Counted from the stretch's first letter, positions 8,674 through 17,073 are shown. The stretch is DNA of 37,098 nt from Verrucomicrobiia bacterium (GCA_030425355.1 JAUIAG010000015.1:1-37098); one strand, 5' to 3'. The notes: generated from the letters alone by a model not told the origin. A program made the numbers and translations.

Positions 8674-9966
8674 ATGACTCTTGATGATCAGATGCGGGAC
8701 CTTGCAATGCGGGCCCGGAAGTCCTCCAGACAGCTGGCACGACTGTCGTGTGAGGACAGGAACCGCTGCCTTGTGGCCATGGCGGATGCCATCGACCGGG
8801 AAGCTGATACCATCCGGGAGGCCAATCAGAAAGACCTCGCCGCCGGTCGCGGGATGGGACTGTCCAGTGCCATGCTCGACCGTCTCGAACTGACGCCGGC
8901 CCGCATCGCCTCCATGTCGCGTGGCCTCAGGGAAGTCGCCGCGCTTCCGGATCCGACGGGGCGGGTTCTGGATCAGCGGGTGCTGCCGAATGGTCTCAGG
9001 CTCCGGAAGGTGTCATGCCCGCTCGGAGTCATCGTCATCATATACGAGTCCCGCCCCAATGTAACGGTCGACGCCGCAGGTCTGTGCTTCAAGGCCGGAA
9101 GCAGCACCATCCTCCGTGGCGGCAAGGAGGCGCTCCATTCCAACCAGTGCCTTGCAAGGATCATGATCGACGCGGCATGGGCAGCTTTGCCGGGCTTTCC
9201 GAAGGATGCCATTCAGGTGGTCCCCACAACGGACCGGGCCGCTATCCCGGCTCTGCTTTCTCAGACTGAATATGTCGACCTTTGTATGCCGCGGGGCGGC
9301 GAGGGACTGATTCGCGCTGTTGCCGAATGTTCAAAGGTTCCCGTCATCAAGCACTACACGGGAGTATGCCACGTCTACCTGCACCGCGATGCCGATGCGG
9401 CCATGGCGGCCTCGATTGCTGTCAACGCCAAGTGCCAGAGGCCCGGAGTCTGCAATGCCATGGAGACTCTGCTCGTCGATGTCGTTGCTGCCAACGCCAT
9501 CCTCCCGGAAGTTGCGGGGCAGCTGCTGAAGAAGGGGGTTGAACTTCGCTGTGATGAACGCGCACTCTCCATTCTCAAGAATCTTGATGACGCAGACGCA
9601 GGAGATGGAAAGATTGTGGCGGCAACCGGGGATGACTGGTCCGCCGAATATCTGGACCTGATTCTCGCCGTGAAGGTCGTCGACGGGCTCTCCGACGCAA
9701 TTGAACACATCAACCGTTACGGATCCGGGCATTCCGACTCAATTGTCACATCCAGCCCCGAAGCAGCCGCCACATTTATGAATGAAGTCGACGCCGCGGC
9801 CGTTTACTGGAATGCATCCACACGGTTCACAGATGGAGGACAGTTCGGCATGGGTGCGGAAATCGGTATCAGCACTGACAAGATCGGCGCCCGGGGACCC
9901 ATGGGCCTTGAAGAACTCACAACCTATAAGTGGATGATCACTGGTGAAGGACAGGTCCGTGAATGA
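8674..9966 (+). CDS. proA: Glutamate-5-semialdehyde dehydrogenase (gamma-glutamyl phosphate reductase)
   Basis: ProA reduces L-glutamyl-5-phosphate to glutamate-5-semialdehyde with NADPH, the second step of proline synthesis. The whole 430-residue sequence fits the family. LGVIVIIYESRPNVTVDAAG (from residue 117) is the characteristic early block. NAKCQRPGVCNAMETLL carries the catalytic cysteine, C260 by family position, with C254 nearby. HSDSIVTSS and DGGQFGMGAEIGISTDK near the C-terminus are also typical. No proB or proC is seen in the window. The ATG at 8674 is supported by the promoter position. The gene diverges from the blaI operon. Confidence 0.96.
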   Translation: MTLDDQMRDLAMRARKSSRQLARLSCEDRNRCLVAMADAIDREADTIREANQKDLAAGRGMGLSSAMLDRLELTPARIASMSRGLREVAALPDPTGRVLDQRVLPNGLRLRKVSCPLGVIVIIYESRPNVTVDAAGLCFKAGSSTILRGGKEALHSNQCLARIMIDAAWAALPGFPKDAIQVVPTTDRAAIPALLSQTEYVDLCMPRGGEGLIRAVAECSKVPVIKHYTGVCHVYLHRDADAAMAASIAVNAKCQRPGVCNAMETLLVDVVAANAILPEVAGQLLKKGVELRCDERALSILKNLDDADAGDGKIVAATGDDWSAEYLDLILAVKVVDGLSDAIEHINRYGSGHSDSIVTSSPEAAATFMNEVDAAAVYWNASTRFTDGGQFGMGAEIGISTDKIGARGPMGLEELTTYKWMITGEGQVRE

Positions 9967-10110
9967 GTTTCGAAATTTTTCCCGGTCTGGCCATTAAGTC
10001 CCGTGACTCGGAACCCGCCCGCCCGGGTGGCCGGGACGCAGTCTGTTCCTGCAACCCATCACCACGGGCAGACCATTTCAAATTCCGTTCCTGAATCAGA
10101 ACCCGAACCC

Positions 10111-11436
10111 ATGGATCTCAAGCAACAGTCTCAATTTCTCGAGCATGCCATCCCCGAGAAAGGCCTCTTTGCTGAAAAGGAATGGCGGCAGGCTGTCCGG
10201 CCATTCCCGCTCTCATCAAGGCTGGTCAAAGAACTGGAAAACCTCGGAAGGATTCTTCTCAAATTCTACCAGGCCACCAGCGAGCTCTACCGGTTTTCCC
10301 ATCAGGGCAGGGAACCATCGTGGGTGCATGAATGGCTGGATCTCGGAAAGCCTGACGATCTGGTGGAATTGCAGTCCCACCGGAACATGGCAAGGGAAAT
10401 TCCACGGGTCATCCGTCCCGACGTTCTCCTCACCGAAGACGGGCTGGCCATCACTGAACTGGACTCGGTTCCAGGAGGCATTGGACTTACCGCATGGCTG
10501 AATCGGTGTTATCAGCAGCTCGGCTTTGAGGTGATCGGTGGCGCCGACGGAATGGTCCATGGTTTCGCCGGGATTTTTCCGGACAGCGGAAATGTTCACA
10601 TCCTTGTTTCCGAAGAGTCAAAGACCTATCGGCCTGAAATGGAATGGCTGGCTTCGACCGTCAGAGAGTTATGGCCCTCAAGGGATATCAGTGTCCGCGA
10701 TGCGGACTTCGCTGGAATATCACCGGGGGATTCGGTCTATCGGTTTTTCGAACTCTTCGACCTCGCCAATATCCCGGCCGCACCAGACATTCTGAGCAGA
10801 GCCACCGGGCGTGAAATCTTCCTCACACCCCCGCCCAAGGCATTCCTCGAAGAAAAAATGACATCGGCGCTTCTCTGGAACCGTAATCTCGAGGAATTCT
10901 GGATCAGGGAGCTGGGGCGATCCTATTTTGACAAGCTGCTGAAAGTCATTCCACGAACATGGGTTGTCGATCCATCCCCAATCCCTCCTCACGCCGCAAT
11001 ACCCGGCCTCGAAATAACAAACTGGAACCAGCTCAAAACCTTTTCGCAAAAAAGAAGAAATCTGATTCTCAAGGTCTCGGGCTTCTCGGAAAATGCCTGG
11101 GGCGCACGCGGCGTCCATCTCGGCAGCGACATGCCGTCCGATGAATGGGGCAGTCACATCGATGCCGCACTAAAACATTTCAACCGCTCTCCTCACGTGC
11201 TTCAACAGTTTCACAAACCGGCCAGTGTCGATACAGCGTGGATTTCCAGAGATGGTTATGTCGAAATCCACATGAAGGCTCGCGTGCGTCTCTGTCCATA
11301 TTATTTCGTGCACGGGCAGGGGAATAATCTGCGGGCCTCACTTCAGGGAGTGCTCGCGACTTTGTGCCCTGCTGACAAGAAAATCATTCACGGCATGTCC
11401 GAGGCGGTGCTGGCCCCCTGCTGTGTCTCTGACTAA
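10111..11436 (+). CDS. ATP-grasp-like protein of unknown function
   Basis: No exact family is recognised. The sequence has the flavour of ATP-grasp ligases such as the glutathionylspermidine synthase group. VLLTEDGLAITELDSVPGG resembles the acidic Mg-binding and substrate segment seen in that fold. ITNWNQLKTFSQKRRNLILK followed by VSGFSENAWGARGVHLG looks like a nucleotide-binding lysine plus a flexible glycine-rich loop. ARVRLCPYYF and GVLATLCPADKKIIHG close the protein. It should be cytoplasmic. ATG 10111 gives 441 residues; an in-frame GTG at 10003 would add 36 low-complexity residues, and neither start has a Shine-Dalgarno site. Its last 14 nt overlap the next gene, implying translational coupling with the endonuclease III relative. 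Confidence 0.65.
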   Translation: MDLKQQSQFLEHAIPEKGLFAEKEWRQAVRPFPLSSRLVKELENLGRILLKFYQATSELYRFSHQGREPSWVHEWLDLGKPDDLVELQSHRNMAREIPRVIRPDVLLTEDGLAITELDSVPGGIGLTAWLNRCYQQLGFEVIGGADGMVHGFAGIFPDSGNVHILVSEESKTYRPEMEWLASTVRELWPSRDISVRDADFAGISPGDSVYRFFELFDLANIPAAPDILSRATGREIFLTPPPKAFLEEKMTSALLWNRNLEEFWIRELGRSYFDKLLKVIPRTWVVDPSPIPPHAAIPGLEITNWNQLKTFSQKRRNLILKVSGFSENAWGARGVHLGSDMPSDEWGSHIDAALKHFNRSPHVLQQFHKPASVDTAWISRDGYVEIHMKARVRLCPYYFVHGQGNNLRASLQGVLATLCPADKKIIHGMSEAVLAPCCVSD

Positions 11437-12175
11437 TCAAATCAGACAATCCCTCGTGGCATCCCGATACCCATTGCCGATGATCGGAAAAGCCTACCAG
11501 CTCATGCTGGAAAATCATGGATTTCTCAACTGGTGGCCCGGTGATGGTCCACTTGAAATCAGCATTGGCGCCATCCTCACCCAGAATACCGCATGGTCCA
11601 ATGTGGAGAAGGCTCTGGCAAATCTGCGGAGGATTGCTCACCTTGAGGATGCCCGGGCCATCTCACTTCTCCCGATCGAAGAACTCCAACAGGCCCTGCG
11701 CCCCAGTGGGTATTATCGCCTCAAATCCCAACGAGTGCTGGATTTCCTTTCCATCATCATCAGCAGATTCGATAATTCCGTCATCCACATGCTCAAGGGG
11801 GAAACACCCGAAGTCAGAGACCGGCTTCTGCAAATACGCGGTATCGGACCGGAAACCGCCGACAGTATTCTGCTCTATGCAGGCAGCCATCCGGTCATGG
11901 TCGTCGATGCCTACACCCGCCGGATTTTCTCCCGACATGGATGGTGTCACTCCGATGAAGCCTATCACGCTCTTCAGGAAATCTGTCTCAATGCGATTTC
12001 TGCCGACCCTTCAGTCCGGAAACATCCACGGCTGAGATTCCTCGAAGACCTCCATGCACAAATTGTCATGGTCGGGAAGAATTATTGCCGGCCTCGGAAA
12101 CCGGATTGCGAAAACTGCCCTCTGCGTTGCTTTCTGCCGGATTCCGGCCCAATATTGAATCCGTTGAATCCATAG
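11423..12175 (+). CDS. Endonuclease III-related HhH-GPD protein with Fe-S cluster motif
   Basis: This is a DNA-glycosylase-fold protein of the group annotated as endonuclease related to endonuclease III (COG2231 type). NWWPGDGPLEISIGAILTQNT near residues 36-56 is characteristic of that branch. The helix-hairpin-helix is at 136-149 (LLQIRGIGPETADS), with the conserved catalytic aspartate D162 in VVDAYTRRIF. Cysteines C222, C229, C232 and C236 form a 4Fe-4S-like C-x6-C-x2-C-x3-C, where classical Nth has x5 in the last gap. The Nth lysine of GxGxKTA is replaced by E144, so Nth-type lyase chemistry is doubtful. The GTG start overlaps the upstream stop by 14 nt; ATG 11480 is the alternative. The substrate lesion is unknown. 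Confidence 0.83.
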   Translation: MSLTNQIRQSLVASRYPLPMIGKAYQLMLENHGFLNWWPGDGPLEISIGAILTQNTAWSNVEKALANLRRIAHLEDARAISLLPIEELQQALRPSGYYRLKSQRVLDFLSIIISRFDNSVIHMLKGETPEVRDRLLQIRGIGPETADSILLYAGSHPVMVVDAYTRRIFSRHGWCHSDEAYHALQEICLNAISADPSVRKHPRLRFLEDLHAQIVMVGKNYCRPRKPDCENCPLRCFLPDSGPILNPLNP

Positions 12176-12206
12176 AATTGAAAAAACCGCACCAGCCGCG
12201 CCTGCC

Positions 12207-12902
12207 ATGCCTGCCAGCACCGTCGTCATTGTCCCTACATACAACGAAAGAGAGAACCTTCCCCGTCTCGTCGATGCCTTGAGCCGGATCAGCTCTCAGG
12301 TGGACCTCCTCGTTGTGGACGACAGCTCTCCCGATGGTACCGGGGACCTGACTCTCGAGCTCGCCCGCAGGTTCCCCTGGGTCCACCTGCTGTCCCGCCC
12401 GGCAAAATCAGGCCTCGGTTCCGCATACATCGCCGGCTTCCGATGGGCCCTCCAGAGGGATTATCAATACATCATGGAAATGGACGGCGACCTCTCCCAC
12501 AATCCCGACGACATCCCGGCTTTTATCAAAGCCGCCGAAAACGCCGATCTGGTCCTCGGTTCCCGCTATGCCAATGGTATCCGGGTCATCAACTGGCCCC
12601 TCAACCGACTCATCCTCAGCCTCGCCGCCGCACAATACGTCAAGTGGATCACCGGTATGCCATTCCACGACCCCACAGGCGGATTCAAACTCTTCCGCCG
12701 CAACGCCCTCAAATCCATCGACCTCGATCGCATCCGCTCCAACGGTTACTCCTTCCAAATCGAACTCACCTTCATCCTCTGGAAAAAACACTTCCGAATC
12801 ACCGAAATCCCCATCATCTTCACCGACCGCTACCAGGGCTCATCCAAAATGTCCAAAGCCATCGTCCGCGAAGCCCTCATCCGCGTCTGGCAACTCCACT
12901 GA
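12207..12902 (+). CDS. GT2 glycosyltransferase, polyprenol-phosphate mannose synthase (DPM1/Ppm1)-like
   Basis: This GT-A fold enzyme transfers a sugar, by family mannose, from a nucleotide sugar to a polyprenyl phosphate at the inner membrane face. VVIVPTYNERENL opens the domain. LLVVDDSSPDGTGD is the nucleotide-binding block, and EMDGDLSHNPDDI carries the metal-binding DxD-like aspartates. TGMPFHDPTGGFKLFRRNAL and ITEIPIIFTDR are hallmarks of the DPM1 group. At 231 residues it lacks the C-terminal membrane helices and GtrA-like domain of larger relatives. It starts 31 nt after the endonuclease-like gene and has no Shine-Dalgarno site, so it is probably co-transcribed. The sugar and acceptor are inferred from the family only. 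Confidence 0.88.
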   Translation: MPASTVVIVPTYNERENLPRLVDALSRISSQVDLLVVDDSSPDGTGDLTLELARRFPWVHLLSRPAKSGLGSAYIAGFRWALQRDYQYIMEMDGDLSHNPDDIPAFIKAAENADLVLGSRYANGIRVINWPLNRLILSLAAAQYVKWITGMPFHDPTGGFKLFRRNALKSIDLDRIRSNGYSFQIELTFILWKKHFRITEIPIIFTDRYQGSSKMSKAIVREALIRVWQLH

Positions 12903-12920
12903 TTTTTCAAACAACATTAA

Positions 12921-12931
12921 GTGTCAGACAC
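12921..12931. repeat. Palindrome GTGTCAGACAC upstream of the RAYT gene
   Basis: The 11-bp sequence GTGTC-A-GACAC is a perfect inverted repeat, 41 nt before the transposase start. REP-associated transposases act on short palindromes, so this may be a REP-like unit or the transposase recognition hairpin. I saw no second copy elsewhere in the window by eye. Confidence 0.45.
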
Positions 12932-12938
12932 ATTATGC

Positions 12939-12966
12939 TTGATTCGGACCGGGGCTGGGGTATGTT
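12939..12966 (+). promoter_or_regulatory. Putative promoter of the RAYT gene
   Basis: TTGATT (12939-12944), a 16-nt spacer and TATGTT (12961-12966) are 4/6 matches to sigma70 boxes. The -10 box ends 6 nt before the ATG at 12973, again a near-leaderless layout. Confidence 0.28.
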
Positions 12967-12972
12967 TTCTGT

Positions 12973-14049
12973 ATGAGAGTTCCTCGTTCAGTATTGGTTA
13001 TGAAGGATCGGCCGCAGATTTTTCATGTGATCAGTCGGGTGGTGGATCGACGAATTGTTATGGGGGAGAGGGAGCGGTCCATATTTCTGAAAATGCTGCG
13101 GAAGCACGAAGTGTTTTCCGGGTTGAAAGTTCACAGTTATTGCGTTCTGGGGAACCACTTTCATTTATTGGTTGAGGTGCCAGTCAAGCCGGAGTCCCTG
13201 GAGTCCCTGGGGGAGGAGGAAATTCTAAGGAGGATGCGGGCATTGTACAGCCGCGAGAAAATGGCAGATTTCGAGCTGAGACTGCAGGAGCTTCGGGATC
13301 TGGGCAGGGAGGCTGAGATTCAGCGTTTTTTCGACGGAATGTTCGGCCGGATGCATGATCTGTCACTTTTCATGAAAGAGCTGAAGCAGCGCTTCACCAA
13401 GTGGTTCAACGCGGAGCACGAGCGGAAAGGGACTTTGTGGGAAGAGAGGTTTCGGAGTCTTCTGGTTGAGAGCAGGGGGACGGCATTGATGAGCCTGATT
13501 GCCTACATTGAGCTTAATCCAGTGAGAGCGGGGCTGTGTGATGATCCCCGCGATTACCGCTGGTCCTCGCTGGGGGCAGCCTCCAGTGGTGATAATACAG
13601 CCAGGGAAAGACTGCTTTCCCTAATCTGTCTGCCTGATGAGGAAGCTGACTGGAGGATGGGCGAGCAGAGGCTGCTCAATTTTATGCAGTGGAAGAGTGA
13701 TCGGCAGGGATGGAAGCGAAGGGGCATGAGTGTGTCTGTTCAGGGCGGCACATTGGCCGGAGATCCATCATCATCCTGCGGTCTGGAATCCGGCGCGGGT
13801 GGAAAGCAGTCTGATTCGGGCCGGGGTGAGTCCGGAGTGAGTCCCGAAGCACAAACTGAATCCTCCCATGGATTTCTGAGGAGAATCAGGGCATTTACCG
13901 ATGGTCTGGTGATTGGATCACGTAACTTCGTTGAGCAGTTCCACCAGGAGCGGCGATCGAAGCTGTGCCCGACTCGAAAGAAACTCTGTCACAGGATCTC
14001 CTGCGGGCGGGATCAGACCATTTTTTCATACCGAAGACTGAATTCCTGA
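12973..14049 (+). CDS. REP-associated tyrosine transposase (RAYT, Y1_Tnp / IS200-like)
   Basis: This is a single-domain HUH nuclease of the IS200/TnpA-REP group, which nicks single-stranded DNA at short palindromes. The HUH motif is H62-F-H64 in YCVLGNHFHLLVEVP. The nucleophile is probably Y178 in IAYIELNPVRAG, judged by alignment with the E. coli RAYT sequence as I remember it. LKQRFTKWFNAEHERKGTLW is the usual central block. A C-terminal extension (about 285-358) contains FTDGLVIGSRNFVEQF, which I recall from Verrucomicrobia RAYTs. Its purine-rich coding strand contrasts with the C-rich upstream genes, suggesting separate ancestry. No terminal repeats or target duplication are visible, consistent with a domesticated, single-copy RAYT. 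A promoter-like element and a palindrome precede it. Confidence 0.88.
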   Translation: MRVPRSVLVMKDRPQIFHVISRVVDRRIVMGERERSIFLKMLRKHEVFSGLKVHSYCVLGNHFHLLVEVPVKPESLESLGEEEILRRMRALYSREKMADFELRLQELRDLGREAEIQRFFDGMFGRMHDLSLFMKELKQRFTKWFNAEHERKGTLWEERFRSLLVESRGTALMSLIAYIELNPVRAGLCDDPRDYRWSSLGAASSGDNTARERLLSLICLPDEEADWRMGEQRLLNFMQWKSDRQGWKRRGMSVSVQGGTLAGDPSSSCGLESGAGGKQSDSGRGESGVSPEAQTESSHGFLRRIRAFTDGLVIGSRNFVEQFHQERRSKLCPTRKKLCHRISCGRDQTIFSYRRLNS

Positions 14050-14285
14050 AATGGGGCGGGCTGCCTTCGAGGCGGTGTTGAGTCATCGGAAGTGCCCATT
14101 GGTCTGGCGAGCTTTTTTGTCCTCGATGGATGAGAACAGGCAAATATTCAGGCTTTTTTCAAGGTTGTATCGGCTGATTGCTGATATATCGGTTTGTTGC
14201 AATGCGGGCCGATGACAAGATAACGCAAATTTATGGCAAGGGTGAGGAAGCAGGGAGTGGATGTTGGTGGCATGATAGGAATGAA

Positions 14286-14570
14286 ATGAAGAAACTGGTA
14301 GAGAAGTTACTTGGAAGCGGCTCGTCCCCTGCGGGGGGCGTTGGTGGTCTCCTGAATCTTTACCAGGCGCCATGCGGTTCCCGTTTAAAAATCTGTCAGT
14401 TATGCGGGAATGCCAGGAGCTGCCAGAAACTTCGCGAGATGGGCTTTTGTGAAAATGCCGAGTTGCGGGTGGTTAACCGGGGCGGTGCGGTTGTGTGTCA
14501 GATCCTCGGCTGTCGTATTGGTTTAAGTCAGTCGCTGGCCCGGTCCATCCTCGTAGCCCCGGCTGAATAG
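14286..14570 (+). CDS. FeoA-family protein with extra cysteines
   Basis: This small SH3-like protein is of the FeoA type, which assists FeoB in ferrous iron uptake. The FeoA pattern is visible in CQKLREMGFCENAELRVVNR and GCRIGLSQSLARSILV. It is unusual in holding seven cysteines in 94 residues (30, 37, 40, 46, 55, 71, 76), including C-x2-C at 37-40, which suggests metal or Fe-S binding not found in E. coli FeoA. The start ATG 14286 is preferred over upstream in-frame starts because AGGA lies 5 nt before it and the family N-terminus begins shortly after. It is the first gene of the feo operon. I see no clear Fur box in the roughly 235-bp upstream gap. Confidence 0.8.
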   Translation: MKKLVEKLLGSGSSPAGGVGGLLNLYQAPCGSRLKICQLCGNARSCQKLREMGFCENAELRVVNRGGAVVCQILGCRIGLSQSLARSILVAPAE

Positions 14571-14638
14571 TGATGAAAATTAATTTTGTGGAATTTCCTC
14601 GCTGGAAGATGGCGGGAGTCTGCAGTTGAACGGTTTTT

Positions 14639-14875
14639 ATGGGTGACGAAAAAAATCTGTCTGAGCTTGAGGACGGAGTTGAGGCCCGGGTTCTGTCGAT
14701 GCCTTCCGGTGATCCTGATCTGATGAGACTTCGAGAAATGGGTCTTCTGCCCAAGTCGAAGGTTCACATTGTGAGGAGGAACGTGATGGGAGATCCTCTG
14801 GAGGTTGCGGTGAGAGGGTCCTTTTTATCCGTGAGGCGGTCGGATGCCGCCAAGATCAGGGTTGAGCTGCTTTGA
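14639..14875 (+). CDS. feoA: FeoA-family protein (second copy, canonical)
   Basis: This 78-residue FeoA domain is more canonical than its neighbour. DPDLMRLREMGLLPKSKVHIV matches the FeoA core, and GDPLEVAVRGSFLSVRRSDA matches the conserved C-terminal half. It has no cysteines. It is cytosolic and is thought to bind FeoB or regulate its GTPase. The ATG at 14639 lacks a Shine-Dalgarno site. It lies 68 nt after the cysteine-rich FeoA and 40 nt before feoB, so all three are probably one transcript. Tandem feoA genes of different type suggest they do not have the same role. Confidence 0.9.
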   Translation: MGDEKNLSELEDGVEARVLSMPSGDPDLMRLREMGLLPKSKVHIVRRNVMGDPLEVAVRGSFLSVRRSDAAKIRVELL

Positions 14876-14915
14876 CAGCCGGTTCTGACATCCAAACATT
14901 CAGGAGGTTACCGAT

Positions 14916-17042
14916 TTGAGTATTGCGAAAACAGCCGCCGATGTAAGAGAGCCCACCGTTGCCCTTGTAGGAAATCCCAACGCCGGAAAAACCACAATTT
15001 TCAATGCTCTGACAGGTTTGCGTCAGAAGGTGGGCAATTTTCCCGGTGTGACAGTTGAAAGGAAAGCGGGCATTTTCAACGGACATCACGGCGAGAAGAT
15101 TTCACTTATTGACCTCCCCGGGACATACAGTCTGAGTGCCCGCTCGCCGGAGGAGGCTGTGACCCGTGAAGCCCTGATGGGATCTTCGGAGGCTCTGGAC
15201 CATCCTGATGTGGTGGCTCTTGTTGTTGATGCCAGTAATCTTGGCAGGCACCTTTATCTGACCACTCAGGTTCTTGAGTTGGATGTTCCCTGCATTCTCG
15301 TTCTCAACATGATGGATGTTGCGCGTGAGCAGGGATTATCGATTGATCAGGAGAAACTTTCTGAGCGACTGGGTATTCCGGTGGTTGCCCTGGAGGCATC
15401 CCGCAGTGTCGGCCTTGTCGATCTCAAAATTGCGATCAGCCGGATGCTGCGGTCCCCCGAAGCGCAGAGGCCCAGTCTCACCTCAATTCCGGAATCCGTT
15501 CGCGATGTGATCGTGGACAGCGTTCCTCAGGCCCTTGAAATTGGTCTTTGCCGGAGAGGCAACGGCATCCTCAGACTCCTGTATTTAATTTCGCACCATG
15601 ATGCGGAGCATTTCGGGCTGAATTCGCGGCAGTTTGATCTGATCAGCCAGTTGAAGAAGCAGCTGTCCGATCTTGATCCCGAGTGGGAGGACAAACTGGT
15701 TGCCTCCCGTTACGAAGTCGTGGAGGAAATTGTTGAAGAGGTTGTTCAGGAAACGCACGACATTCCGGGAGGAGCCGTCAGTACTGATCGCATCGACAAA
15801 TGGCTGCTGCATCCGTTGATGGGGTGGGTGTTCCTTGCCGGCCTTCTTGTTTCAATGTTTTTTCTGATCTTCAGCTTTGCCCAGGTTCCAATGGGGTGGA
15901 TAGAAACGCTGATGGTCTGGATGGCCGGTCTGGTGGAAAGCAGCATGCCGGCCGGTGATCTTCGGGATCTCCTCATCAACGGTGTGCTTGCCGGCCTTGA
16001 AGGAATCATCATCTTTCTACCACAAATCCTGATACTTTTCTTCTTCATCTCGCTGATGGAAGAGACGGGGTACATGGCGCGGGTCGCCTTTCTTATGGAC
16101 CGTCTCATGGGACGAGTCGGTCTGAACGGCAAGTCGTTTGTTCCGTTGCTGAGTTCCTATGCCTGCGCTGTTCCGGGGGTTATGGCCGCGAGGACGATTG
16201 AAGACCCCAAGGACAGGCTTATCACCATTCTTGTGGCGCCGCTGGCCAGCTGTTCGGCACGGCTTCCCGTCTATCTTCTGATGATAGCCGCGATGATCCC
16301 GGAGGACCGGATGTCTGTCTGGGTCAAGGTGATGATGATGTTCGGACTTTACGCACTTGGCACTGTTGGAGCGTTTGTTTTCGCATGGGTTTTCAGGAAG
16401 TTCCTGGCCCGCGGGCAGGCTTCACCGATGCTTCTCGAGCTCCCGCCATACCGGGCTCCGAGGTGGCGATCCGTTTTCATCTTCCTTCTGGAGAGAGCGC
16501 GGATATTCGTGAAGAGAGCAGGAACGATCATTCTGGGGCTTACAATCCTCATGTGGGCTGCAACCAACTATCCCAAGCATCCCGAGGCTGCATCTGATGC
16601 GGTGTCCGAAGGGGACAAACTGGAGTATTCAGTCGCCGGACGCATCGGGAAGGTGATTGAACCTGTGGTGACTCCTTTGGGCTATGACTGGAAGATCGGC
16701 ATTGGCCTTCTGACTTCCTTCGCTGCCAGGGAGGTCTTTGTTTCCACAATGGCCGTTATTTACTCGGTTGAGGAATCAGATGGCGATGACGACCTGACCC
16801 GTCAGCGGATACGCGACAGGCTGGCTGCTGAAAAAAGGCCGAATGGAGAACCTCTGTACACCCCCGTCGTCTGCCTTGGAATCATGGTTTTCTATGTTTT
16901 CGCCATGCAGTGTCTTTCCACTGTTGCTGTGGTCCGCCGGGAAACCGGCACATGGAAATGGCCTTTATTTCAGATCTTCTATATGACGGCGACGGCGTAT
17001 GTTATGGCGCTTCTGGTTTACCAGATAGGTTCCGCCTTTTGA
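14916..17042 (+). CDS. feoB: Ferrous iron transport protein B
   Basis: FeoB is the inner-membrane Fe2+ transporter with an N-terminal GTPase. G1 is GNPNAGKT (19-26), followed by KVGNFPGVTVERKAG, and G3 is DLPG. A helical guanine-dissociation-like region spans about residues 170-285. The membrane part (about 295-705) contains the two Gate blocks, including SYACAVPGVMAART and PLASCSARLPVYLL, each with the cysteine typical of FeoB. The length of 708 is normal. The start is TTG at 14916, fixed by a strong AGGAGG (14902-14907) 8 nt upstream. It is the main structural gene of the feo operon, with two feoA genes before it and a small Cys-rich membrane protein after it. Confidence 0.97.
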   Translation: MSIAKTAADVREPTVALVGNPNAGKTTIFNALTGLRQKVGNFPGVTVERKAGIFNGHHGEKISLIDLPGTYSLSARSPEEAVTREALMGSSEALDHPDVVALVVDASNLGRHLYLTTQVLELDVPCILVLNMMDVAREQGLSIDQEKLSERLGIPVVALEASRSVGLVDLKIAISRMLRSPEAQRPSLTSIPESVRDVIVDSVPQALEIGLCRRGNGILRLLYLISHHDAEHFGLNSRQFDLISQLKKQLSDLDPEWEDKLVASRYEVVEEIVEEVVQETHDIPGGAVSTDRIDKWLLHPLMGWVFLAGLLVSMFFLIFSFAQVPMGWIETLMVWMAGLVESSMPAGDLRDLLINGVLAGLEGIIIFLPQILILFFFISLMEETGYMARVAFLMDRLMGRVGLNGKSFVPLLSSYACAVPGVMAARTIEDPKDRLITILVAPLASCSARLPVYLLMIAAMIPEDRMSVWVKVMMMFGLYALGTVGAFVFAWVFRKFLARGQASPMLLELPPYRAPRWRSVFIFLLERARIFVKRAGTIILGLTILMWAATNYPKHPEAASDAVSEGDKLEYSVAGRIGKVIEPVVTPLGYDWKIGIGLLTSFAAREVFVSTMAVIYSVEESDGDDDLTRQRIRDRLAAEKRPNGEPLYTPVVCLGIMVFYVFAMQCLSTVAVVRRETGTWKWPLFQIFYMTATAYVMALLVYQIGSAF

Positions 17043-17073
17043 TTCCTCAACCAACCGGCCGTATAGTTCTTCC

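Noticed and set aside
8475..8675. N-terminal extension of the BlaI reading frame to 191 codons
   Set aside because: The extra 67 residues resemble no BlaI protein, and a good Shine-Dalgarno site precedes the ATG at 8474.
12443..12976. 177-codon frame overlapping the GT2 gene
   Set aside because: It is rich in Pro, His and Arg and is a frame shadow of the recognised glycosyltransferase.
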